NCBI GenBank assembly: GCA_016763285.1
Contig: JAESUC010000021.1
Location: 1 to 34,176 of the forward strand
Length of the DNA: 34,176 bases
Reading direction: 5' to 3'
DNA from: Pseudomonas sp.
GTDB taxonomy: Bacteria > Pseudomonadota > Gammaproteobacteria > Pseudomonadales > Pseudomonadaceae
The translations under genes and the position numbers were made by a program. Numbering within the stretch: the first letter of the stretch is position 1; every line of letters starts with the position of its first letter. This document shows positions 25,681-34,176 of this stretch, in pieces. Under the pieces are notes generated by a model. The model was not told the origin of the DNA. It did not search any database and worked only from the letters and a program-made list of their open reading frames with translations.

Positions 25681-28002
25681 ATGGCTAAAAAACGCGCTGG
25701 CGTCAGAAAGAAGGGACTGTGGCATGGCTGGTCCGGCCTGTTCATCAAACTCGGGCTGGTGGGGCTGGTACTGCTCGCGGGTCTGACGATCTACCTGGAC
25801 GCCGTGGTGCAGGAGAAGTTTACCGGCAAGCGCTGGGCCGTGCCGGCCAAGGTGTTTGCCCGGCCGCTCGAGCTGTTTGCCGGGCAGAAACTGAGCCGCG
25901 ATGACTTCTTGACCGAACTCAGCGCCCTGGGCTACCGCAAGACCACCGCTGCCCGGCAGCCTGGGCAGATTTCCGTGAACGGTAATCGTGTTGACGTCTA
26001 CACCCGCGGCTTTCAGTTCTTCGAGGGTACAGAGCGTGCCCAGTTGCTCAGGGTTGCATTCCAGGGTGATCAGGTGGTCAGTCTGGGGGGTACGGACAGT
26101 CCGGTGATGGGGCGGCTCGAGCCCCTGCTGATCGGCGGCATCTATCCGGCCCATAATGAAGACCGCATTCTGATCCGCCTCGAGCAGACGCCGCCGTTTC
26201 TGGTAGAAGCACTGGTGGCAGTGGAGGATCGCGACTACTTCCAGCATTTCGGTATTTCTCCCCGCGGCATTGCCCGCGCCATGTATGCCAACGTACGGGC
26301 AGGCGGAGTGGTGCAGGGCGGCAGTACCCTGACGCAGCAGCTGGTAAAGAATTTCTACCTCACCAGTGACCGCAGTCTGGTTCGCAAGGGTACCGAGGCG
26401 ATCATGGCCGTGCTGCTCGAGGCGCACTTTTCCAAGGAAGAGATCCTCGAGGCCTATCTCAACGAAGTGTTCCTCGGTCAGGATGGACGCCGCGCGGTGC
26501 ATGGCTTCGGTCTGGCCAGTCAGTACTACTTTGCCCAGCCGCTGCACGAACTGCAGCTGCATCAGGTGGCGCTGCTGGTGGGCATGGTCAAGGGCCCTTC
26601 GCTGTTCAATCCCCGGCGCCATCCCGAGCGGGCGAAGGCGCGCCGGGATCTGGTGATAGGCATGCTCGCGGAGCAGGGGATGGTGAGCGAGGCGCAGGCC
26701 GAAAAGGCCGTTGCGATGCCCCTGGATGTGTCCGCGCGCGGCAGCATGGCGGACACCAGTTATCCTGCGTTCATGGATCTGGTCAAGCGCCAGTTGCGGG
26801 AAGACTATCGGGATGAGGATCTGACCAGCGAGGGTCTGCGCATCTTCACCAGTTTCGATCCGCTGCTGCAGAAGAAGGCCGAGCAGGCCGTGCAGGGTAC
26901 GGTAAAGCGTCTGACGCGTGCCGATGCGCCGAGCCCGCTGGAGTCGGCAATGGTCGTGACCAGCGCCCAGGGCGGCGAAGTGCTGGCCCTGGTGGGCGGT
27001 GCCAATCCGCGTTTTCAGGGATTCAACCGGGCTCTGGATGCCTCGCGACCGATCGGCTCGCTGGTCAAGCCGGCCATCTACCTGACCGCTCTGGAACGTC
27101 CGCAGGAATACGCGCTGACCACGCTCGTGGAAGATGCTCCCATCGCGCTGCAGGCCGAGCCGGGCCAGACCTGGACCCCGCAGAACTACGATCGGGAAAG
27201 TCATGGCTGGGTGCCGCTGCATCAGGCGCTGAGTCGATCCTATAACCAGGCTGCCGTGCGGCTGGGCGTTGATCTCGGGGTTCCCTCGGTACTGGATACG
27301 GTCAGGCGCATGGGTGTCGACCACGACTGGCCGGCGTTTCCATCGATGCTGCTGGGCTCCGGCTCGATGACACCGATGCAGGTCACGGACATGTATCAGA
27401 CGCTGGCCACGGGCGGTTTCAATACTCCCCTGCGCGCGATTCGCAATGTGCTGACCACCGAGGGCGATCCGCTGCGTCGTTATCCCTTCGAGGTTCAGCA
27501 GCGTTTCGATCCGGCGAGCATCTATCTGCTTCAGCAGGCCATGACTCGGGTGATGACCGAGGGTACCGGCAGATCCGCCTACAACAAGATCAACAGCAAT
27601 GTGCGGCTGGCAGGCAAGACGGGCACCACCAACGATCTGCGTGACAGCTGGTTTGCCGGTTTCTCCGATGATCTGCTGGCCGTGGCCTGGATCGGTCGGG
27701 ACGACAACAGCAACACCGGTCTGACCGGTGCCTCGGGCGCGCTGCAGGTCTGGAGCGAATTCATGGCCCAGGCGCATCCCCGCGGACTGAGTAGCGCGCC
27801 GGTCCAGGGGGTGGTCATGGCCTGGGTCGATGCCGAAACCGGAATGGGCAGCGATCCGAGCTGCGAGGGTAGCATTCAGATGCCGTTCCGTGCCGGCTAT
27901 CAGCCATTACCCGGTCCGGGTTGCAACCCTGTGTTGAGTGAGGAAGGATTGAAGGACGGTGCCAACCGCGTGATGGATACCATTCGCGGTTGGCTGCAGT
28001 GA
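25681..28002 (+). CDS. mrcB: Penicillin-binding protein 1B (bifunctional class A PBP)
   Basis: PBP1b polymerises lipid II and cross-links the glycan strands in the periplasm. The 773-residue protein has a basic cytoplasmic tail, one membrane helix (about 20-40) and a UB2H regulatory domain (about 60-150). The GT51 glycosyltransferase has catalytic Glu in AVEDRDYFQHFGI (about 182), GGSTLTQQLVKN, and RKGTEAIMAVLLE. The transpeptidase has S-L-V-K at Ser460, S-Y-N at about 520, and K-T-G-T at 646. All active-site residues are intact. The start at 25681 is chosen because the frame upstream is not family-like. The activator lipoprotein gene follows 17 bases after the stop. The P. aeruginosa gene is also called ponB. 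Confidence 0.97.
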   Translation: MAKKRAGVRKKGLWHGWSGLFIKLGLVGLVLLAGLTIYLDAVVQEKFTGKRWAVPAKVFARPLELFAGQKLSRDDFLTELSALGYRKTTAARQPGQISVNGNRVDVYTRGFQFFEGTERAQLLRVAFQGDQVVSLGGTDSPVMGRLEPLLIGGIYPAHNEDRILIRLEQTPPFLVEALVAVEDRDYFQHFGISPRGIARAMYANVRAGGVVQGGSTLTQQLVKNFYLTSDRSLVRKGTEAIMAVLLEAHFSKEEILEAYLNEVFLGQDGRRAVHGFGLASQYYFAQPLHELQLHQVALLVGMVKGPSLFNPRRHPERAKARRDLVIGMLAEQGMVSEAQAEKAVAMPLDVSARGSMADTSYPAFMDLVKRQLREDYRDEDLTSEGLRIFTSFDPLLQKKAEQAVQGTVKRLTRADAPSPLESAMVVTSAQGGEVLALVGGANPRFQGFNRALDASRPIGSLVKPAIYLTALERPQEYALTTLVEDAPIALQAEPGQTWTPQNYDRESHGWVPLHQALSRSYNQAAVRLGVDLGVPSVLDTVRRMGVDHDWPAFPSMLLGSGSMTPMQVTDMYQTLATGGFNTPLRAIRNVLTTEGDPLRRYPFEVQQRFDPASIYLLQQAMTRVMTEGTGRSAYNKINSNVRLAGKTGTTNDLRDSWFAGFSDDLLAVAWIGRDDNSNTGLTGASGALQVWSEFMAQAHPRGLSSAPVQGVVMAWVDAETGMGSDPSCEGSIQMPFRAGYQPLPGPGCNPVLSEEGLKDGANRVMDTIRGWLQ

Positions 28003-28019
28003 TCACAGAGGATTTGAAA

Positions 28020-28655
28020 ATGCAGATGAGACTTCCCGGCCTGCTGGCCATCGCCGTGTTTCTGGTCGGCTGTGCCGGCACCGGTGGCTCGGTTCCGGTA
28101 GTGGATTCGGGTCGACCGGTGTCCAACGAAGATATTACCTACGCTCCCGGCGCTGCGCCGCAGGCTCCGCCTCAGGCAGCGCAGCGCACGGACGGCGCCG
28201 TGGTGGTAATGGTCCCTGACGAGGCGGGCGGCTCGCAACCGATCCAGTCCTACCCGGTCGACGTGCAGTCGCAAGGCAGTGGCGGGTTCAGTGCGCCGTC
28301 TTCAGGTTCATCCCTGCAGCAGGACGAACAGCTCGACGGGCCGGTGCTGGCGCTGTTGACGGCGGCCCGGGATCAGGAAGGACGCGGTGACCTGGGTGGT
28401 GCCTCATCCAGTCTGGAGCGGGCGATGCGCATTGCCCCGCGTGAACCGCAGGTGTTCTATCGCCTCGCCCAGGTACGCCTGGCTCAGGGTGACGCGGCAC
28501 AGGCCGAGCAGATGGCGCAGCGCGGCCTGAGTTATGCGGCCGGCCGGCCGACCTTGCAGGCCGGGTTGTGGGAGTTGATTGCCCGGGCGCGCGAGCAGCA
28601 GGGTAACGCCGCGGGAGCGGCCGAAGCCCGGCAGAAGGCTCGGGTCACGTCTTGA
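28020..28655 (+). CDS. lpoP: TPR outer-membrane lipoprotein, likely PBP1b activator LpoP
   Basis: The 211-residue precursor has a lipoprotein signal ending in the lipobox LVGC (MQMRLPGLLAIAVFLVGC). A Pro/Ala/Gln-rich flexible linker follows to about residue 100, then tetratricopeptide-like helices (LLTAARDQEGRGDLGGASSSLERAM, VFYRLAQVRLAQGDAAQAEQM, and a last pair). This is the layout of LpoP, the P. aeruginosa lipoprotein that stimulates PBP1b through its UB2H domain, and it lies directly after the PBP1b gene in the same operon. No LpoB-type sequence is seen. The ATG at 28020 has AGAGG upstream; ATG 28026 is an alternative. It overlaps the next gene's TTG start. Confidence 0.83.
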   Translation: MQMRLPGLLAIAVFLVGCAGTGGSVPVVDSGRPVSNEDITYAPGAAPQAPPQAAQRTDGAVVVMVPDEAGGSQPIQSYPVDVQSQGSGGFSAPSSGSSLQQDEQLDGPVLALLTAARDQEGRGDLGGASSSLERAMRIAPREPQVFYRLAQVRLAQGDAAQAEQMAQRGLSYAAGRPTLQAGLWELIARAREQQGNAAGAAEARQKARVTS

Positions 28656-28984
28656 GCAAAAGGGGCTGGCAGTCGATGCAGCAGGCGCTCGGCGAGCTCG
28701 AGCGTGAGTTGCAGATGCTGGATCTATGGTCCGCGCGGGAGGCCAGCGCAGTGGAGCTGGCGAGCGACCAGCCCTTCTGTGTCGACACCATGGCCTTCGA
28801 ACAATGGCTGCAGTGGGTGTTTCTGCCGCGCATGCAGGTATTGGCCGAGCGGGATCTGCCAATGCCGGGCGTGTGTCAGATCAGTCCCATGGCTGAGCAG
28901 TCCCTGCAGCACCTGGGTCGCCGACAAGGGTCCCTGTTGACGATTCTTTCGCGTATCGACCGGTTGTCTGCCGAGCTCGTCTGA
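28652..28984 (+). CDS. YqcC family protein
   Basis: A 110-residue, mostly helical cytoplasmic protein of the YqcC (DUF446) family. Typical features are LGELERELQMLDLWS near the start, SDQPFCVDTMAFEQWLQWVFLPRM in the middle and MPGVCQISPMAEQSLQ later. Its function is unknown; in enterobacteria the gene lies beside the pseudouridine synthase gene truC. The start used is TTG at 28652, which overlaps the lpoP stop (TTGA); ATG 28676 with AGGGG upstream would shorten it by eight residues and is as likely. It is the last gene of the mrcB-lpoP operon and converges with the DUF4124 gene. Confidence 0.82.
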   Translation: MSKRGWQSMQQALGELERELQMLDLWSAREASAVELASDQPFCVDTMAFEQWLQWVFLPRMQVLAERDLPMPGVCQISPMAEQSLQHLGRRQGSLLTILSRIDRLSAELV

Positions 28985-29014
28985 TTGGCCCGGCCGGCCA
29001 CCGTCCACCACCCG

Positions 29015-29449
29015 TCAGTTGTTGCAGAATTCCGCCAGATCCGACCGCGCCTGTTCCATCATTGCCTGGCGCTCATCCTCACCAATGCGCACTGTCTCGC
29101 CTTCTTCGGTCGTCTTGCTCAGCCGGGGATTGCGCTCCATCGTCTCCAGGTTGCTGCGGATGCGTGCACACTGCTCGGCGCGTTTGGCCGCAAGCGCTTC
29201 ATCGCTGACGCTAGGGTCTTCCTCGGCAGGCGCATCGGCTGTCGCGCTTTCCGGCAAGGGCTCGGGTGCGCGCAAGCTGCCGCCGGGAGGAGGGGGTGAA
29301 TTGACGTTGATGCGCTGATAGGCCGTGCCCTCTGGGGGCTGCTGGCCAAACTGGGGCACACCCTGGTCGTCGATCCAGCGATACATCTGCTCGGCAGCAG
29401 CGACGCTGCTCAGAAGGCAGAAAGTGAGTGCGAGTAGCGTCTTGTGCAT
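29015..29449 (-). CDS. Secreted DUF4124-domain protein
   Basis: The 144-residue precursor has a Sec signal peptide (MHKTLLALTFCLLSSVAAAEQ, cleavage after AAA likely). The DUF4124 domain begins MYRWIDDQGVPQFGQQPPEG and YQRINV, a short beta-rich segment with the W-x-D-x-x-G-x-x-x-(Y/F) pattern. A Pro/Glu-rich linker and a charged helical tail (KRAEQCARIRSNLETMERNPRL) with two Cys, one near the C-terminus (AEFCNN), follow. It is presumably periplasmic; function unknown. ATG 29449 is preferred to one five codons upstream because the signal peptide then has the usual length. Confidence 0.83.
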   Translation of the reverse strand: MHKTLLALTFCLLSSVAAAEQMYRWIDDQGVPQFGQQPPEGTAYQRINVNSPPPPGGSLRAPEPLPESATADAPAEEDPSVSDEALAAKRAEQCARIRSNLETMERNPRLSKTTEEGETVRIGEDERQAMMEQARSDLAEFCNN

Positions 29450-29493
29450 GCGTTGCCCATCCATGTCTTGTGGTTATCAGCCTGCCTAATATA

Positions 29494-29505
29494 ACCGACG
29501 TCGGT
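29494..29505. promoter_or_regulatory. Palindrome beside a possible promoter of the DUF4124 gene
   Basis: ACCGACGTCGGT is a perfect 12-bp palindrome. On the minus strand it is followed at once by TATATT, a good -10 candidate 45 bases before the DUF4124 start, so a regulator bound there would lie in the -35/-10 spacer. The matching -35 is poor. Confidence 0.3.
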
Positions 29506-29565
29506 AGATTGAACAGCGGTCTCTGCATACCCTGTGCCGGATGTCATGCTTTCGTCCAACTTGGC

Positions 29566-29874
29566 TTGACTTGTGGCGCTTGAGTGTAAACAATTCGTGG
29601 TTCACATGAGCGGTCTGATACCGATGCCCACTAGGCTGTCGAATCTGACTGCTTTGTTGCTCAAACCGGGAGGCGAAATCCGCCATATCCTGGCCTGGCA
29701 CCCGCACGCGCTACCTCGCGCTGGGTGAGGCAGATCCAGCACCAACAGGACCTGCCTCCATTGCACGTAGTCAAGCTGACGCATGGCAACCACCGTTGCC
29801 AATGCTCTGCCGAGCAGTAAACAGGTACCCTGTTGCCCGTCCCTGACAGGCGACAAGCTAGAGGTGATTCTAAA
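29566..29874 (+). promoter_or_regulatory. Long structured leader of the ilvIHC operon
   Basis: About 310 bases precede ilvI with no conserved gene. A weak promoter (TTGACT at 29566-29571 with TAAACA 15 bases on) may start the transcript. Downstream are a near-perfect 11-bp hairpin (29727-29758, one mismatch, 10-base loop), two small hairpins (29784-29801 and 29803-29816) and two mutually exclusive pairings of CCTGT (29829-29833), with ACAGG at 29821-29825 or at 29846-29850, ten bases before the ribosome site AGAGGTG. No U-tract follows any hairpin, so a classical attenuator terminator is not shown. Confidence 0.4.
29606..29728 (+). CDS. Possible leader peptide upstream of ilvI
   Basis: A 40-codon frame starts at ATG 29606 and its TGA (29726-29728) falls exactly at the foot of the largest leader hairpin. 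The peptide MSGLIPMPTRLSNLTALLLK... contains eight Leu and three Ile, including three Leu in a row written TTG TTG CTC, codons that are uncommon in this CTG-rich genome. That arrangement is what translation-controlled attenuation of a branched-chain operon would need. Against it: the ribosome site is poor, Val is absent, overall branched-chain content is only slightly above average, and no U-tract terminator is seen. Treat as a hypothesis. Confidence 0.3.
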   Translation: MSGLIPMPTRLSNLTALLLKPGGEIRHILAWHPHALPRAG

Positions 29875-31598
29875 GTGGAGCTTTTATCCGGCGCTGAGAT
29901 GGTTGTCCGCTCATTGCGTGACGAGGGTGTTAAATACATTTACGGGTACCCTGGCGGTGCCCTGCTGCATGTCTACGATGCGATTTTTCGCCAGGACGAG
30001 GTCGAGCATATTCTGGTGCGCCATGAGCAGGCGGCAGCGCACATGGCTGATGGCTATGCGCGTGCTTCCGGCAAGGCCGGCGTGGTGCTGGTGACCTCCG
30101 GTCCCGGCGCGACCAATACCATTACCGGTATTGCGACCGCTTTCATGGACTCGATTCCCATGGTGGTGCTTTCCGGTCAGGTAGCCAGCAACATGGTCGG
30201 CACCGACGCCTTCCAGGAAACCGACATGGTCGGCATCTCCCGTCCTATCGTGAAGCACAGCTTCATGATCAAGGATCCGCGGGAGATTCCCGAGGTCATC
30301 AAGAAGGCTTTCTATATAGCCCAGAGCGGTCGCCCGGGTCCTGTGGTCGTGGATATTCCGAAAGACATGACCAATCCGGCGGAAAAGTTCGAGTACAGCT
30401 ACCCGAAAAAGGTCAAGTTGCGCTCCTACAATCCTGCTGTTCGCGGCCACTCGGGTCAGATCCGCAAGGCGCTGGATCTGCTGGTCGAGGCCAAGCGCCC
30501 GATCATCTACTCCGGCGGTGGCGTTATTCTGGGCGGTGGTTCAGCCCAGCTGACCGAACTGGTCCGCGAGCTGGGTGTGCCGGTCACGAATACCCTGATG
30601 GGGCTTGGCGCGTATCCGGGTACGGATCCGCAATATATCGGCTGGCTCGGTATGCACGGCAGTTACACGGCCAACGTGACCATGCACCACAGCGATGTGA
30701 TTCTGTGCATCGGCGCGCGTTTTGACGATCGGGTGATCAACGGCGCGAGCAAATTCTGCCCGAATGCCAAGATCATTCACGTCGATATTGATCCGGCATC
30801 CATTTCCAAGACCATCCGGGCGGACGTGCCGATCGTGGGTCCGGTCGACAGTGTTCTGACTGAAATGGTTGCCATGGTCAGGGAGCATAACCTGCGTCCT
30901 TCGAAGGAAACCCTGACCAGCTGGTGGAAGCAGATTGGTGAATGGCGTGGTGAGGGTCGACTGTTCCCTTATGATGAAGGCGATGGTTCCATAATCAAGC
31001 CGCAAAAGGTCATCGAGACGTTGTGGGAAGTCACCCAGGGTGACGCCTACATCACGTCCGACGTGGGTCAGCATCAGATGTTTGCAGCCCAGTACTATCC
31101 TTTTGACAAGCCCAATCGCTGGATCAATTCCGGTGGTCTGGGCACCATGGGTTTCGGCTTCCCGGCCGCCATGGGAGTCAAGCTGCACTACCCTGATGCC
31201 CAGGTGGCTTGCGTGACGGGGGAGGGGAGTATCCAGATGAACATCCAGGAGCTGTCCACCTGCATGCAATACAACTTGCCCGTCAAGATCATTGCCCTGA
31301 ACAATCAGGCATTGGGCATGGTCCGCCAGTGGCAGGATATGCAGTATGGTGCCAGGCACTCGCACTCCTACATGGAGTCGCTGCCGGACTTCGTCAAGCT
31401 GGCCGAGTCCTACGGTCACGTCGGTATCCGCGTGGAGAAGCTGGAGGATCTCAAGCCCGCCATGGAGCGCGCTTTTGCCAACCGTGATCAGCTGGTCTTC
31501 ATGGATATCCGCGTGGACGACTCCGAGCACGTGTATCCGATGCACATCAAGGATGGCTCGATGCGCGATATGTGGCTGAGCAAGACGGAGCGCACATG

Positions 31599-31599
<1 letters not shown>
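29875..31599 (+). CDS. ilvI: Acetolactate synthase large (catalytic) subunit
   Basis: The ThDP- and FAD-dependent enzyme condenses two pyruvates, or pyruvate with 2-ketobutyrate, as the first common step to valine, leucine and isoleucine. From GTG 29875 (AGAGGTG eight bases upstream) it has 574 residues, the usual length. Motifs include [15 protein letters not shown], the ThDP-activating Glu in [33 protein letters not shown], the FAD region, and the ThDP/Mg segment near residue 440-470 with [14 protein letters not shown] (the G-D-G motif replaced by G-E-G) followed by [12 protein letters not shown]. An upstream ATG at 29833 is rejected because it would ignore the good ribosome site and add an unconserved Arg-rich start. 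The stop overlaps ilvH. Confidence 0.97.
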
Positions 31600-33153
<1,554 letters not shown>

Positions 33154-33176
33154 AGCATCCCTGATGCAGCAGACAG

Positions 33177-33202
33177 AAAACGCGGCCAAGGCCGCGTTTT
33201 TT
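33177..33202 (+). terminator. Intrinsic terminator of ilvIHC
   Basis: Arms AAAACGCGGCC and GGCCGCGTTTT around an AA loop run into six T (33197-33202), 23 bases after the ilvC stop. The A-run on the left could also make it work in the other direction. Confidence 0.94.
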
Positions 33203-33282
33203 GTGTCCAGGCAGACCAGGGCTGGCAAACCGGCGGATCAGTTGCCACACTGTCTTTACGTTAAAGGTCTCAGGGTAATTAC

Positions 33283-34116
33283 ATGACGGACAAGCAAGAG
33301 CATCAATCTACTGGCCCCGAAAATGACGCGGCGCACAACATGCTGCCGATCGATGAGCATATCGAGGAGGTGCCTGGGCCTGGTGGGGAGAAGGTCAGGC
33401 ACAGAGGCATCTATCTGCTGCCCAACCTCTTTACTACCGCGGCACTGTTTTCCGGCTTCTACGCCATCGTCAGTGCGATGGACGGCAACTTTGCCAACGC
33501 CTCCATTGCGATCTTTGTCGCCATGGTGCTCGACGGGCTGGACGGTCGGGTAGCGCGGCTGACCAATACCCAGAGCGCGTTCGGTGCAGAGTACGATTCG
33601 CTGTCCGACATGGTCGCCTTCGGTGTGGCACCCGCCCTGGTGGTATTTACCTGGTCGCTGAGTGCGCTGGGCAAGGTAGGCTGGATATTCGCGTTTATCT
33701 ACGTGGCCGGTGCAGCCTTGCGTCTGGCGCGGTTCAACACCCATGTCGGCGATGAGGACAAGCGCTACTTCACCGGGCTGGCCAGTCCGTCCGGAGCGGG
33801 TCTTGTCGCCGGTATGGTGTGGGCGCTGAGTGATTTCGGTATCGACGGCGGGGACATCAGTTTCCTGGTCGGGCTGCTGACCGCGCTGGCCGGTCTGATG
33901 ATGGTCAGTAACGTGCGTTACTACAGCTTCAAGGATCTTGATCTGAAAGGGCGCGTACCCTTCTTTGTCATCCTGTTGGTGGTGCTCGTCTTTGCCGTCA
34001 TCTCCACCGATCCCTCGCGTATTCTGTGGTTCATCTTCATCGCCTACAGCGTATCGGGTCCCTTGCAGGCCGCGTGGCGCTGGCGCCAGAAGCAGAAGCC
34101 CGCCTCCGAGGTCTAG
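33283..34116 (+). CDS. pssA: CDP-diacylglycerol-serine O-phosphatidyltransferase
   Basis: This enzyme makes phosphatidylserine, precursor of phosphatidylethanolamine, from CDP-diacylglycerol and serine. The 277-residue protein has a hydrophilic N-terminus of about 40 residues, then some eight membrane helices starting at YLLPNLFTTAALFSGFYAI. The CDP-alcohol phosphotransferase signature D-G-x2-D-G-x2-A-R-x8-G-x3-D-x3-D is complete (begins DGLDGRVARL, near residue 85). It is thus the membrane type II (Bacillus-like) enzyme, not the PLD-like E. coli PssA. It is transcribed alone between two terminators. Phosphatidylglycerophosphate synthase shares the motif, but locus and length favour PssA. Confidence 0.93.
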   Translation: MTDKQEHQSTGPENDAAHNMLPIDEHIEEVPGPGGEKVRHRGIYLLPNLFTTAALFSGFYAIVSAMDGNFANASIAIFVAMVLDGLDGRVARLTNTQSAFGAEYDSLSDMVAFGVAPALVVFTWSLSALGKVGWIFAFIYVAGAALRLARFNTHVGDEDKRYFTGLASPSGAGLVAGMVWALSDFGIDGGDISFLVGLLTALAGLMMVSNVRYYSFKDLDLKGRVPFFVILLVVLVFAVISTDPSRILWFIFIAYSVSGPLQAAWRWRQKQKPASEV

Positions 34117-34137
34117 TCCTCTCTGGCAGGAATCTTC

Positions 34138-34171
34138 AAAAAGCCGTCAGAAATCAGTTGACGGCTTTTTT
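34138..34171 (+). terminator. Intrinsic terminator of pssA
   Basis: Arms GCCGTCA (34143-34149) and TGACGGC (34159-34165) with a nine-base loop are followed by six T, and preceded by five A, 22 bases after the pssA stop. Confidence 0.92.
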
Positions 34172-34176
34172 CTATC

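Noticed and set aside
25591..27777. Very long open frame (728 codons) on the minus strand opposite mrcB
   Set aside because: Its translation is a Gln/His/Arg-rich low-complexity string with no family motif, typical of the antisense of a GC-rich gene; mrcB on the plus strand has all its catalytic motifs.
29833..29874. Upstream ATG as start of ilvI
   Set aside because: GTG 29875 has AGAGGTG at the right distance and gives the usual 574 residues; the extension is Arg-rich and overlaps the structured leader.
29783..30094. 103-codon frame running through the ilvI start
   Set aside because: It continues out of frame far into ilvI and has no motif; it is not a plausible leader peptide because it has no stop near the hairpins.

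Overview
The window is chromosomal core DNA from a Pseudomonas-type gammaproteobacterium. The main evidence is gene order. From acs to pssA the order closely follows the P. aeruginosa PA4733-PA4693 block as I remember it: acs, panC-panB-folK-pcnB, crcZ, cbrB-cbrA-cbrX, gluQ, dksA, aminotransferase, sfsA, phuUVW, PrrF RNA, cbpA, mrcB-lpoP, ilvIHC, pssA. The proteins also look like Pseudomonas orthologues in length and motifs. A derived lineage of Pseudomonas in the broad sense (for example a Halopseudomonas-like genus) would fit, but the species cannot be fixed from the sequence alone. I see no prophage, insertion sequence, CRISPR array, tRNA or rRNA.

Layout. 1-1229: 3' part of pnp and its terminator. 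1230-4325: a MarR regulator with an EmrA/EmrB-type efflux pair, which looks like a lineage-specific insert, closed by a terminator shared with the convergent acs. 4345-10160 (minus strand): acs, then panC-panB and folK-pcnB; pgi and panD, which sit between acs and panC in P. aeruginosa, are absent. 10161-15685 (minus strand): the carbon-catabolite module. A 58-codon cbrX overlaps the sensor kinase gene cbrA, followed by the sigma-54 activator gene cbrB, then an about 0.8 kb non-coding stretch holding GTGTTAC-type operators, a textbook -24/-12 promoter and the A-rich CrcZ RNA. 15686-17124: gluQ and dksA. 17369-19248: aminotransferase and sfsA on the plus strand. 19272-19607: a small Rieske protein. 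19712-22392: haem transport genes phuU-phuV-phuW. 22408-22546 (minus strand): an iron-responsive PrrF/RyhB-like small RNA with a Fur-like box between perfect or near-consensus -35 and -10 elements. 22560-25557 (minus strand): cbpA, a TfoX C-terminal-domain protein and a two-domain kinase. 25681-28984: PBP1b, its likely activator lipoprotein LpoP and a YqcC protein. 29015-29449: a secreted DUF4124 protein. 29450-33202: a long leader and ilvI-ilvH-ilvC. 33283-34171: pssA.

How it fits together. Four modules stand out. One is carbon hierarchy: CbrA/CbrB drive the decoy RNA CrcZ, which in Pseudomonas sequesters Hfq/Crc. The second is iron and haem economy: PhuUVW beside a Fur-controlled small RNA. 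The third is envelope building: PBP1b with its activator, and phosphatidylserine synthase. The fourth is biosynthesis of branched-chain amino acids and pantothenate, which share the valine precursor 2-ketoisovalerate.

I did not find a clearly new multi-gene system. The most informative signals lie between or beside annotated genes: the single-copy PrrF-like RNA where P. aeruginosa has two in tandem, the phuUVW remnant without phuR/phuS/phuT, the CrcZ control region, cbrX, and a 40-codon frame with alternative hairpins ahead of ilvI.
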